The notes under the pieces: model-generated | Database searches by the model: none | Told to the model about the DNA's origin: nothing | What the model saw: only the letters and a program-made list of their open reading frames with translations | Assembly: GCA_964418255.1 (NCBI GenBank) | Contig: CAYQKV010000003.1 | Location: forward strand, 112,718 to 176,717 | DNA from: CAG-1782 sp964418255 | GTDB lineage: Bacteria; Bacillota; Clostridia; Christensenellales; DTU072 | Direction: 5' to 3' | Length of the DNA: 64,000 nucleotides | Program-made: the position numbers and the translations under genes | Shown: piece by piece, positions 16,726-24,955 of the stretch | How the letters are laid out: each line of letters starts with the position of its first letter | Position numbering within the stretch: position 1 is the first letter of the stretch

Positions 16726-18246
16726 ATGGAAAACAGATACGACGTAATCGTAGTCGGCGCGGGCAACGGCGGACTTGCGGCTGCGGCAAACACCGCCAAA
16801 GCAGGTTTGAAAACGCTTGTTCTGGAAAAGCACAATATTCCGGGCGGAAGCGCGACCAGTTTCAGGAGAGGCAGGTTCGAATTCGAAGCGTCGTTGCACG
16901 AACTCAGCAACGTAGGCAACGAAAAAGACCCGGATTTCGTTTATAAAATTTTCGAAAACGTAGGCGCGAAAATAAACTGGTGTTACGAGCCCGACCCGTA
17001 CAGAGCAATCGTCAAAGGACAGCTCGACGCGAGAGTAAGAGGCGGAGTGCAGGGATATATCGATTCCATCGAAGAAGCCGTCCCGGGAAGCCGTGAAAGC
17101 GTGACGAAGTTCCTTGATTTATTCAAGTGTATAAACGAAGCTATGGAGTATATGAATTCCAAAAACGGCAAATACAATCCGCTTGTTATGTATCTTAAAT
17201 ACGGAGATTTTATAAGGGTTTCGTCACATACGCTTACCGAAGTTTTGGACGCGCTCAACGTGCCGAAAAAAGCGCAGACTATAATAGCCGGCTACTGGGG
17301 ATACCTCGGAGTGCCTGCGGACGAAGTAAACTGTATGTTTTTCCTTATGATGCTTATGGGATATTTGGAGCACGGCGGAGCGGGTATGCCTCACGACCGT
17401 TCGATTGAAATGTCCCTTGCGCTCAGCGACGTAATACATAAGAACGGAGGAAAGATTTTCTATAACGCGGAAGTTACCGAATTCCTGTTCGACGACAACG
17501 GCAGAGTATGCGGAGTAGCCGTCGGCGATGAAAAATATTACGCGAAAGAAGTTATTTCCAACGTAATTCCTCACAACGTGTTCAACCGTTCGAAAATCGA
17601 TAAAATTCCCAAAAGCGACCTTAAACTTGCAAACGCGCGCGAAATATCGACTTCCATTTTTACTATTTATATCGGGTTGGATTGCACCGCGGAAGAACTC
17701 GGCATCGAAGATTACAGCGTGTTCGTTATGAAAGACGGCGACCCGAGGGTACAGTACGAAAAAAGAATCGACGGCGGTTATTACATAGTAAACTGCCTGA
17801 ATAAAGTTATTCCCGACTGTACGCCCGAAGGTACGTGTATACTGTTTTTCTCGGCGTTGATGTTCGGAGACGATATGCCTAAGGACCTGAAACCCGAAGA
17901 ATACAAAAAATATAAAAACGATTTGGCGAAAAAATTCATTAAAGACTACGAAGAGCTTACCGGTATGGAAATAACCAAGCATATCGAGGAAATTTCCGTT
18001 GCGACGCCCGTTACTTTCGCAAGATATCTGGGTACGCCGAACGGCGCGATTTATGCGTACAGAATTTCTAAGTGGGACAGCATAGTTTACAGAATAGCTT
18101 TCGAAGAGCAAGAACAAAAGATGAAAGGTCTGACTTTCAGCGGAGGACATTCGGCTATGGGCTTCGGGTTCAGCTGTACCTATATGACGGGCGAAAACAC
18201 GGGTTTGAAAGTTGTTAAGAAATTGACCGAAGGAGGAAAGAACTAA
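16726..18246 (+). CDS. CrtI/retinol-saturase-like FAD oxidoreductase
   Basis: This 506-residue flavoprotein begins with the dinucleotide-binding motif VIVVGAGNGGLAAAANTAKA and the CrtI-like IPGGSATSFRRGRFEFEAS region. The C-terminus has the second FAD-contact motif (FSGGHSAMGFGFSCTYMTGE). Relatives include phytoene desaturases, all-trans-retinol saturases and many uncharacterised gut enzymes. No other carotenoid gene is near. The stop overlaps the next start by one base (TAATG), so it is tightly coupled to a ferredoxin-reductase-like gene, the probable electron donor. The substrate, perhaps a polyene or an alpha,beta-unsaturated compound, is inference. Confidence 0.82.
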   Translation: MENRYDVIVVGAGNGGLAAAANTAKAGLKTLVLEKHNIPGGSATSFRRGRFEFEASLHELSNVGNEKDPDFVYKIFENVGAKINWCYEPDPYRAIVKGQLDARVRGGVQGYIDSIEEAVPGSRESVTKFLDLFKCINEAMEYMNSKNGKYNPLVMYLKYGDFIRVSSHTLTEVLDALNVPKKAQTIIAGYWGYLGVPADEVNCMFFLMMLMGYLEHGGAGMPHDRSIEMSLALSDVIHKNGGKIFYNAEVTEFLFDDNGRVCGVAVGDEKYYAKEVISNVIPHNVFNRSKIDKIPKSDLKLANAREISTSIFTIYIGLDCTAEELGIEDYSVFVMKDGDPRVQYEKRIDGGYYIVNCLNKVIPDCTPEGTCILFFSALMFGDDMPKDLKPEEYKKYKNDLAKKFIKDYEELTGMEITKHIEEISVATPVTFARYLGTPNGAIYAYRISKWDSIVYRIAFEEQEQKMKGLTFSGGHSAMGFGFSCTYMTGENTGLKVVKKLTEGGKN

Positions 18247-19439
18247 TGAGTCTTAAATTAAGCAGATTCGATTTTATAAAAACCATAGTCGAGCGTAAAA
18301 CGAAAATCGCAAACGCGCCGGCGCAACAGCTTCCGAGTTTGGACAGTTACACGCCGAACAGACTGGCAAAAGAACTTCACCCCGCAAAGCAGTTCGTAAA
18401 GGTGGCGGATATAAGAGAACACGGCAAAGACGTAAAGACGTTTACGTTGGTGGCGAATAAGGAAAAAGGAACGGAGAAACTCGCGTATTTCAGCGCGGGA
18501 CAGTGTTTGGTCGTAAAACTTACGGTCGGAAAAGCCAAAATAACAAGACCGTATTCCATATCGTCTTCACCGAAAGATTCGTTGAACGGAAAGTATACGT
18601 TGACGATTAAGAGAGTGGACGGCGGACTTGCCACTAATTACATATTAGACAACTGGACCGTGGGGACGGAAGTAGAAGTATCCGCGCCGTACGGAGAATT
18701 CACCTACGAACCGTTGCGCGACGCGGAAACGGTAATCGGTATCGCCGGCGGAAGCGGAATAACGCCGTTTTTGTCGTTGGCGAACGCAATCGCAGACGGA
18801 GACGAAGACGCTAAACTCGTGCTTTTATACGGAAGCAGAACCGCCGACGATATACTTTTCAAAGAAGAGTTTGACGCAATCGAGAAAAAATGCGATAAGG
18901 TAAAAGTAGTGCACGTTTTGAGCGTAGAAGAAAGAGAAGGTTACGAGCACGGATTTATTACCGCGGATTTGATAAAGAAATACGCGCCGAGCGGCGAGTA
19001 TTCCGTGTTTATGTGCGGACCGCAGGCAATGTATAATTTTGCGGATAAGGAAGTGGCGACGCTCGGAATCAGAAGAAAGTTCATAAGACACGAAGTGTTC
19101 GGAGAATACAGAAACCCGTCGGCGAATGCGGATTATCCCGTACAGGCGAAAGGAAGCAAGTTCAAACTGACGGTAATTATACGCGACGAAAAGAAAGAGA
19201 TAGAATGTAGCGCGGACGATACGATACTGAACGCTATCGAACACGCAGGCATAGCTGCGCCCGCAAAATGCAGAAGCGGAATATGCGGATATTGCCATTC
19301 CAGATTAGTGTCCGGCGACGTGTACGTGCCGAAGTCGGTAGACGGAAGAAGACTTGCCGACCTTACTTACGGATACGTGCATCCGTGCTGTACTTTCCCG
19401 TTAAGCGATATCGTAATCGAAATTACGAAAGTCAATTAG
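18246..19439 (+). CDS. FAD/NAD(P)H reductase with C-terminal 2Fe-2S ferredoxin domain
   Basis: The 397-residue protein has, in order, a flavin-binding beta-barrel (RPYSISSSPKD, residues about 100-110), a NAD(P)H-binding domain (GIAGGSGITPFLSLANAI, then YGSRTADDILFKEE and MCGPQAMYNF) and a plant-type 2Fe-2S domain with CRSGICGYCHSRL and a later Cys in HPCCTF. This is the layout of class IA-type reductases such as phenol hydroxylase or vanillate demethylase reductases. A short N-terminal extension of about 45 residues is unusual. Coupling to the CrtI-like gene suggests it passes NAD(P)H electrons to that protein. Confidence 0.88.
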   Translation: MSLKLSRFDFIKTIVERKTKIANAPAQQLPSLDSYTPNRLAKELHPAKQFVKVADIREHGKDVKTFTLVANKEKGTEKLAYFSAGQCLVVKLTVGKAKITRPYSISSSPKDSLNGKYTLTIKRVDGGLATNYILDNWTVGTEVEVSAPYGEFTYEPLRDAETVIGIAGGSGITPFLSLANAIADGDEDAKLVLLYGSRTADDILFKEEFDAIEKKCDKVKVVHVLSVEEREGYEHGFITADLIKKYAPSGEYSVFMCGPQAMYNFADKEVATLGIRRKFIRHEVFGEYRNPSANADYPVQAKGSKFKLTVIIRDEKKEIECSADDTILNAIEHAGIAAPAKCRSGICGYCHSRLVSGDVYVPKSVDGRRLADLTYGYVHPCCTFPLSDIVIEITKVN

Positions 19440-19521
19440 AACGGATAAAATCATCAGTATATAATTAAAAAAACACGCTTATTGAAAATTGGCTGTTTTA
19501 TAAGGGATTGCTCTCCCGTTA

Positions 19522-19560
19522 GGGAACCGTCGCGTCAAACGCTTCGGTTCCTTATTTTTT
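19522..19560 (+). terminator. Terminator after the flavoprotein pair
   Basis: GGAACCG (19523-19529) pairs with CGGTTCC (19545-19551), with GCG/CGC inside, followed by a T-rich run. Confidence 0.8.
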
Positions 19561-19714
19561 ATAGAAAATAATATTGAAACATTTACTTTATATATAAAAT
19601 CACAAGGCAAATCTGCGGATTTTTATCGGACAATCGGGAATTCGACCTACGCGCCATTGAAAAAAGCGGATTTCAATGGTATGCTTGAAGAAAAGAAGCC
19701 AAAGGAGATAAGCT

Positions 19715-20734
19715 ATGGATACGGTGAAAACGGGCGCTATGATAGCCGAGGAGCGGAAGAAAAAAGGGATGACGCAGGAAGAACTCGGAAATAGGCTCGG
19801 AGTTACCAACACCGCGGTGTCCAAATGGGAGCGCGGGATATGTTTTCCCGATATTGCGTTATTGTCCGATTTGTCGGAGATTCTCGGACTTACGGTAAAC
19901 GAGCTTATCAACGGGGAGAGAACGGCGGAGACCTGCGCGGAAATAGACGAAGCGGTGGAAAAGACTTTGGAAATTTCGCGCGCGGAAATAAAAAGAAAAA
20001 AAGGAAAGACAAAAAAGGTTATTATCGCGGCGTTTGCGGTTTTACTTGCGGTTATCACGGCGTTTGCGATATGTTTAGGCATAGCTTTCACTCCCGCCGA
20101 CGGGTTCGGAAAGACCGATACTTTAAGAGTAAAAGCCTATCCGTCGGGAACGGTTTACGAATTCGGACTTAAATGCAGAGTGAACGTCGGGGACTATTAC
20201 GCATACGGCGCGGCAACGTTCAAGGATTCGGGAAAATGGAAGAAAGTTGCGGAAAAAATAACGGCGGAAGCGAAGCAAAAGTATAACGCCGAAGTCAGGG
20301 ATGTTTACGTCGGGATTAGAAACGTTATAAAAATTCCTACGGAGTCGGGCGCGGATTTTCTGTTGCTCGATTTGGACGGGTCGGGAAACGGCGATATTTC
20401 TCCGATGTATATACGCAGTCTCGGCGTGGCGTTTCCTATATATTTGTTAAGCGGTATTTACGGTAGATATGGGTATTATTCTACAGAGGCGGAATTCGGC
20501 GCGGAGCTTTTGCTTGCCGATATTTACCGCGACAGGGAAAAAGTCGACGGCGAGATAAAAGATTTTTATTTGCAGAGCGGGTATTTCGAGGTGCAGAACG
20601 ACGGGGAGGGGATACGGGTTAGGTTAAAAGAGAACGCGTCTTTTGACGGGGAATTAAACGACGGGATGACGAAGGCGTTCTCGGGGAGAACGGTTGCGCA
20701 CGGAGAGCATTGGTACTGTATAATATCAGAATAG
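19715..20734 (+). CDS. Membrane-anchored XRE-family regulator
   Basis: The 339-residue protein has an N-terminal Cro/C1-type helix-turn-helix (MTQEELGNRLGVTNTAVSKW, residues about 18-37), a Lys-rich linker, one membrane helix (VIIAAFAVLLAVITAFAICL, about 107-126) and an external domain of about 200 residues I do not recognise. The layout suggests a one-component sensor that binds DNA inside and senses something outside. The start has AAGGAGATA upstream. It converges on veg with 11 bases between the two stops. Ligand and targets are unknown. Confidence 0.85.
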   Translation: MDTVKTGAMIAEERKKKGMTQEELGNRLGVTNTAVSKWERGICFPDIALLSDLSEILGLTVNELINGERTAETCAEIDEAVEKTLEISRAEIKRKKGKTKKVIIAAFAVLLAVITAFAICLGIAFTPADGFGKTDTLRVKAYPSGTVYEFGLKCRVNVGDYYAYGAATFKDSGKWKKVAEKITAEAKQKYNAEVRDVYVGIRNVIKIPTESGADFLLLDLDGSGNGDISPMYIRSLGVAFPIYLLSGIYGRYGYYSTEAEFGAELLLADIYRDREKVDGEIKDFYLQSGYFEVQNDGEGIRVRLKENASFDGELNDGMTKAFSGRTVAHGEHWYCIISE

Positions 20735-20745
20735 GTTTATTGAGG

Positions 20746-20973
20746 TTATTTCAGAAATTTAACGTTGTTGGAGACTATATCCGCGTAACTGAAAGAGTTC
20801 AGTTCGCCGCTTTGTTTCCGAACGGTGAAGATGTTGGGGTAGGCGTTTTCGAGAACGCCTTCGATAAGTTCGATTTTGTTGCGCCCGCGGTTTACCTTTA
20901 TTTTGACGCGCAAGCCCGTGAGAGCGCGCACGTTTTCCATAAGTCCGCCCATATTGTTGTTTATTTCTCTCAT
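20746..20973 (-). CDS. veg: Veg family protein
   Basis: This 75-residue protein matches Veg (DUF1021): LTGLRVKIKVNRGRNKIELI, EGVLENAYPNIFTVRKQ and the final SFSYADIVSNNVKFL. In Bacillus subtilis Veg stimulates biofilm gene expression by interfering with SinR. Proteins of this family are small Sm-like barrels. GAGAGGTGG stands before the ATG. It lies back to back with the SipL-like spore gene, with about 105 bases between the two starts. Confidence 0.88.
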   Translation of the reverse strand: MREINNNMGGLMENVRALTGLRVKIKVNRGRNKIELIEGVLENAYPNIFTVRKQSGELNSFSYADIVSNNVKFLK

Positions 20974-21079
20974 AAGTCCACCTCTCCGAAATAATTATTC
21001 CCGTTTTTCAAAAAATAAGTCATATTTTCCTCGGGGAGTAAATATCGTGTAATAGACTTAATGCGGGAGTGATTGGTTT

Positions 21080-22558
21080 ATGGAGAACAACATTATAGTA
21101 AACGGCAATTCCAAAGAGATTATAAAGGACGTGCTTTTTCAGGAGACGTGCGAAATGCCCGTCGAAAACGGTATGCGGGTGCTCGGCGTTACCGCAAAGA
21201 GCAGAATAACCGGCTGCGAAACTTTGGAAAACGAGTTGAGAATAAGCGTAAAGACCACTTTCCGTGTGGTTAAATGCGACGGAGAAGGAAATATTTTTTC
21301 CGACACCGCGGACAGCGAGAGTATGCGCACTGTAAATCGCGAGGGGATTACTCCGTCGAGCAAAGTTTGTTTGAACGCGGTGGTTACCGATTGCGAGAAA
21401 ATTTCTTCGAGCCCCGAGAGAGCGAGGGCAACCGTGGAAATTTCCGGATGGTTCGTAAAGACCGAAGAGATAACTTTCCTCAACGCGTGCAATTCGGGGA
21501 TATATTGCAAAACGGAACGGAGCGTTATCGAAAACGTAACGCCGTTGTCCGACAATACGGTTACCCTTACTTACACGGACGAAGCGAGAATGCCGATAGC
21601 TAAAATTATAGACTATTCGGGAAGCGTGACGATTGACGCCGTTTATCCGTCTGACGGGACGTACAGAGCGGAAGGCGACCTGTCGCTGAGAATAGTGGCG
21701 GTTACCGACAACGGGCAGTTTATAACGCAGAATTTTTCGCATTCGTTCAGCGCGGAGAGCGCGGAAGAAAACGTTAGCGCAGATATGCGTTTGGAAGCGG
21801 AAGGGAAGATAAAGAGCCTTTCGTTTACCGTTACCGAAAGCGATAAACGCGTTATAGTGTGCGACGCTACGGTGAAAATATGCGGAGTCGCGCTCGAAGA
21901 GAACGAAGTGGAAAAAGCGGTCGACGTATACTCGACGACCAACGATATAGAAATTAAGTCCGAAATTAAGACGGTAAACTCGCATTTTTGTATGCGTTCG
22001 GTCAGGGAGAAAGCCACGGCGACGCTGTCGGTAGGCGGAGGAATAACGGAGATATTAGGCGTGCTTACCCCTTGCGTATCGGCAAGCGGAAACATAGGCG
22101 CGGACGGAATAAGCGTAGAAGGAGTGCTTTCGGTGGCGGTTCTGTATCTCGACGAAAGCAACGCGCCGCAAAGCGTGCAGGGTGAAATACCGTTCGTAAG
22201 CAGTATGGGCGGAGAATATCCTTGCGAAACCGTGTTTAACCCCGAAGTGGCGGTCACCGCTTTGAGCGCGAGACCGAGAGGAAGCAGCGACGTGGAAATC
22301 ACCGCGGAACTTCTCGTAACGGTACGGGGAGCGCAGTCGAGAGAGATAAAAGTAATTTCCGACGTAGTGGTAGGAGAGGCGAAAGAAGAAGACGATTTTG
22401 CCGTAAGCCTGTATATAGCGAAAGAAGGAGAAAGCCTGTGGGAAGTAGCGAAAGCGCTGAACACCGACGAAGATACGCTTGCAAAACAAAACGCGGACAT
22501 AGAATTGCCGCTTAAAGGCGGAGAGAAAATCCTCCTGTATAAATATCTGCCCGAATAA
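21080..22558 (+). CDS. SPOCS/LysM spore coat protein (SipL-like)
   Basis: The 492-residue protein has repeated SPOCS (DUF3794) domains, visible in segments such as GYDGEGN-like FRVVKCDGEGNIFSD, ENGMRVLGVTAKSRITG, and SEIKTVNSHFCMRSVREKA, and ends in a LysM domain (about 440-488; YIAKEGESLWEVAKALNTDE). In Clostridioides difficile SipL binds SpoIVA through LysM and is needed to form the spore coat. This domain order and length match. It is transcribed alone and followed by a strong terminator. A spore coat role is well supported; its exact partner here is inferred. Confidence 0.88.
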   Translation: MENNIIVNGNSKEIIKDVLFQETCEMPVENGMRVLGVTAKSRITGCETLENELRISVKTTFRVVKCDGEGNIFSDTADSESMRTVNREGITPSSKVCLNAVVTDCEKISSSPERARATVEISGWFVKTEEITFLNACNSGIYCKTERSVIENVTPLSDNTVTLTYTDEARMPIAKIIDYSGSVTIDAVYPSDGTYRAEGDLSLRIVAVTDNGQFITQNFSHSFSAESAEENVSADMRLEAEGKIKSLSFTVTESDKRVIVCDATVKICGVALEENEVEKAVDVYSTTNDIEIKSEIKTVNSHFCMRSVREKATATLSVGGGITEILGVLTPCVSASGNIGADGISVEGVLSVAVLYLDESNAPQSVQGEIPFVSSMGGEYPCETVFNPEVAVTALSARPRGSSDVEITAELLVTVRGAQSREIKVISDVVVGEAKEEDDFAVSLYIAKEGESLWEVAKALNTDEDTLAKQNADIELPLKGGEKILLYKYLPE

Positions 22559-22576
22559 GCGCAATAAAACGAAAGG

Positions 22577-22608
22577 GGCTGTCCGATAAACGGACAGCCT
22601 TCTTTTTT
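22577..22608 (+). terminator. Terminator after the SipL-like gene
   Basis: GGCTGTCCG (22577-22585) and CGGACAGCC (22591-22599) form a perfect 9 bp stem followed by TTCTTTTTT. An almost identical stem recurs at 45901-45933. Confidence 0.9.
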
Positions 22609-22644
22609 GTCACAATACCCGTAATTTACTTTCCGGGAAATAAG

Positions 22645-24099
22645 TTATTCGCCTTCGTATCCCCATATTGTTTCGCAACGTTTTTTTCCGCGGCATATGT
22701 TCCAACTTTTACGCCAACTTTGCGGTTGTTCTTTTGCTCGGCAATATATTTTTATTTCGGCGCATTTTACGAAAGCGTTTGTGCCGATTTTGATAACGCT
22801 ATCCGGAATGACTATGCGCGCAAGATTTTCGCATCCTGCAAACGCCTCTTTGCCGATTTCGGTTACGCCGTCGGGAATAATTATGTCGGTAAGATTTTTA
22901 CATCCGAAAAATGCGTGTTCTTCGATTTTGGTTAATCCTTTCGGCAGAGTTATTTTCGTCAAAGAATGACAATCTGTAAAGGTTTCTTTGTCAAGAGTTT
23001 GCAATTTGTCGGGGAGAGTAACTTCGGTTAATTTTTTGCAGGAGAAAAACGCGCCGCGTCCTATTGAGGTTATGCTATCCGGCAAGCGTATTTTTGTTAA
23101 ACTGCCGCAAAGTCGGAATGCGCAATCGCCTATATCGGTAACGCTTTCGGGAATTACTACGTCGGTTAAAGAAGAGCACCCCCAAAAAACGCATTTGGAG
23201 ATATACGTTAAGCCGTCAGGCAAACTTATGCTTGTCAGATTGCGGCAAGAACTGAACGCCATCGGTTCGACATCTGTTACGCAATCGGGAATGACTACGT
23301 TTGTCAGCGATGAATTTTTGTTAAATGCCGAATTTCCTAACGTGGTAACGCTTCCGTCCGTCGGCAAAATGCAGTCGGTATAACCTGAAATCAGCTTTTG
23401 GGTTTCGAGTTCTATCAAACAATTATTTATATAACGATAAGTTTTGTTGTTCGGGTCTACGGTTATCGTAAAATCGGGCGATTCGCTGCAATCGGGGAAA
23501 GCTTTGGAACCTATAAAAGTTACGCTTGCGGGAATATGTATGCTTTTTAAGTTGCTACAGCGCCGAAACGCGTCTTGTCCGATGCTTAATAGACCCTCGG
23601 GAAGTGTAATATTTGTTAAATTGCGGCAAGCCGAGAATGCGCCATTGCCTATTTCCGTTACGCTGTCGGGGATGACTATATCGGTCAGACTTATACAACA
23701 GTCAAACGCGTTTTCGCCGATTTTGGTAATCCCGGCGGGAAGAGTTACGTTTTTCAAGTTCGGGCAGCCCCCAAACGTGTTGTTTTTAATGGCTTTTACT
23801 TGATTCGGAATGCCTACAGACGTTAAAGCCCGACAAATTTCAAAGGCGGATTCGCCGATGCTTATTATACTGTCGGGGAGAGTTATGTTTGTTAAGCTAT
23901 CGCAGTAATTAAACGCATAATCATTTATATTTATTACGCTGTTCGGGATATCGACGCTCACTAACTCGGGGTGAGAAAAAAACGCATACTTGCCGATATC
24001 GGTGACTCCTTGCGGTATAATTACATCCGAATCGTTTCCAAGGTATTCCACTAATTCTGTTCCGACGATTTTGAATTTCTTTTTGTTATACTCTAACAT
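22645..24099 (-). CDS. LRR_5 (BspA-type) leucine-rich repeat protein 3
   Basis: This 484-residue protein consists almost wholly of about 18 leucine-rich repeats of the BspA/Treponema type, each about 23 residues (pattern LTNITLPDSIISIGESAFEI). It starts MLEYNKKKFKIVGTELVEYL and has no signal peptide or sorting motif, so it should be cytoplasmic unless exported otherwise. It ends in the shared tail ETIWGYEGE. The start overlaps the end of the preceding LRR gene by 14 bases. BspA-type proteins usually bind host or partner proteins at the surface; a cytoplasmic form is less understood. Confidence 0.85.
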   Translation of the reverse strand: MLEYNKKKFKIVGTELVEYLGNDSDVIIPQGVTDIGKYAFFSHPELVSVDIPNSVININDYAFNYCDSLTNITLPDSIISIGESAFEICRALTSVGIPNQVKAIKNNTFGGCPNLKNVTLPAGITKIGENAFDCCISLTDIVIPDSVTEIGNGAFSACRNLTNITLPEGLLSIGQDAFRRCSNLKSIHIPASVTFIGSKAFPDCSESPDFTITVDPNNKTYRYINNCLIELETQKLISGYTDCILPTDGSVTTLGNSAFNKNSSLTNVVIPDCVTDVEPMAFSSCRNLTSISLPDGLTYISKCVFWGCSSLTDVVIPESVTDIGDCAFRLCGSLTKIRLPDSITSIGRGAFFSCKKLTEVTLPDKLQTLDKETFTDCHSLTKITLPKGLTKIEEHAFFGCKNLTDIIIPDGVTEIGKEAFAGCENLARIVIPDSVIKIGTNAFVKCAEIKIYCRAKEQPQSWRKSWNICRGKKRCETIWGYEGE

Positions 24100-24886
24100 T
24101 TCTTACTCCTTTTATATGCTTGAATTTTTTTTGTACTAAATGGCGCGGTTGTTTATCGATAAGCATTGTATCCCATATCGGTCCGCAACGTCCTGTTTCG
24201 CGACATACGTTTCGGTCTTTGCTTGAATTAAGAGGCTGTTCTTTTGCGCGGCAGTGTTCGTTTATATTAAAGCGCACGCCGAAAGCCTGTTCTCCGATTT
24301 CCGCTACACCGTCGGGTACAGTAATGCTTGTTAAGCTGTCGCAACAGAAGAATGCGTTCGAACCGATACTTTTCACGCTTTTGGGTATAGTTATATTGGT
24401 TAATTTTTTGCAGTATGCGAAAGCGGAATAACCTATGTCTTTCACTCCGTCCGATATTTTTATACTCGTTAAACCGATGCAACGATAAAACGCAAAACCG
24501 CCGATACTTTTCACACTGTTCGGAATGGCTATGCGCGTTAAGTTATCGCAATACCAAAAAGCGCATTCGCCTATATTCGTTACGCTGTCGGGAATGGTTA
24601 TGTTTAATAAGTTTTTGCAATCGGCGAAAGCGTAATTTCCGATACTCGTTACGCCATTAGGTATGGATAAACTTGTTAAGCCGAAACAACGGTTAAACGC
24701 GAAATCGTCGATTTTTTTCATATTGTCGGGCAAGATTATGTTTGTTATGTGAGTTTTAAGGGCAAACGCGTTTTTAGCAATACTCGTCACGTTAGAAGGA
24801 ATGACGACTTTTGAATCGTTACCCAGGTATTTTATCAATTTTGTTCCTTCGATTACGAACGGATTTTTGTCACATATGTTATGCAA
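24086..24886 (-). CDS. LRR_5 (BspA-type) protein 2 with altered C-terminus
   Basis: The 266-residue protein has the same opening as its neighbours (IEGTKLIKYLGNDSKVVIPS) and about eight LRR_5 repeats. It follows the others up to RCGPIW, but where they end WGYEGE it continues DTMLIDKQPRHLVQKKFKH and about 15 residues further. A single-base loss in the Gly codon would explain this. The changed tail overlaps the next gene. It is a shortened, frame-altered paralogue; I cannot say whether it works. Confidence 0.8.
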   Translation of the reverse strand: MHNICDKNPFVIEGTKLIKYLGNDSKVVIPSNVTSIAKNAFALKTHITNIILPDNMKKIDDFAFNRCFGLTSLSIPNGVTSIGNYAFADCKNLLNITIPDSVTNIGECAFWYCDNLTRIAIPNSVKSIGGFAFYRCIGLTSIKISDGVKDIGYSAFAYCKKLTNITIPKSVKSIGSNAFFCCDSLTSITVPDGVAEIGEQAFGVRFNINEHCRAKEQPLNSSKDRNVCRETGRCGPIWDTMLIDKQPRHLVQKKFKHIKGVRNVRV

Positions 24887-24955
24887 TTTTATGCTTCCTT
24901 TTATTTCTTTGAGTTTTATAAATTTAGTTTAATATTGTATAGTCGCCGGGATAGA

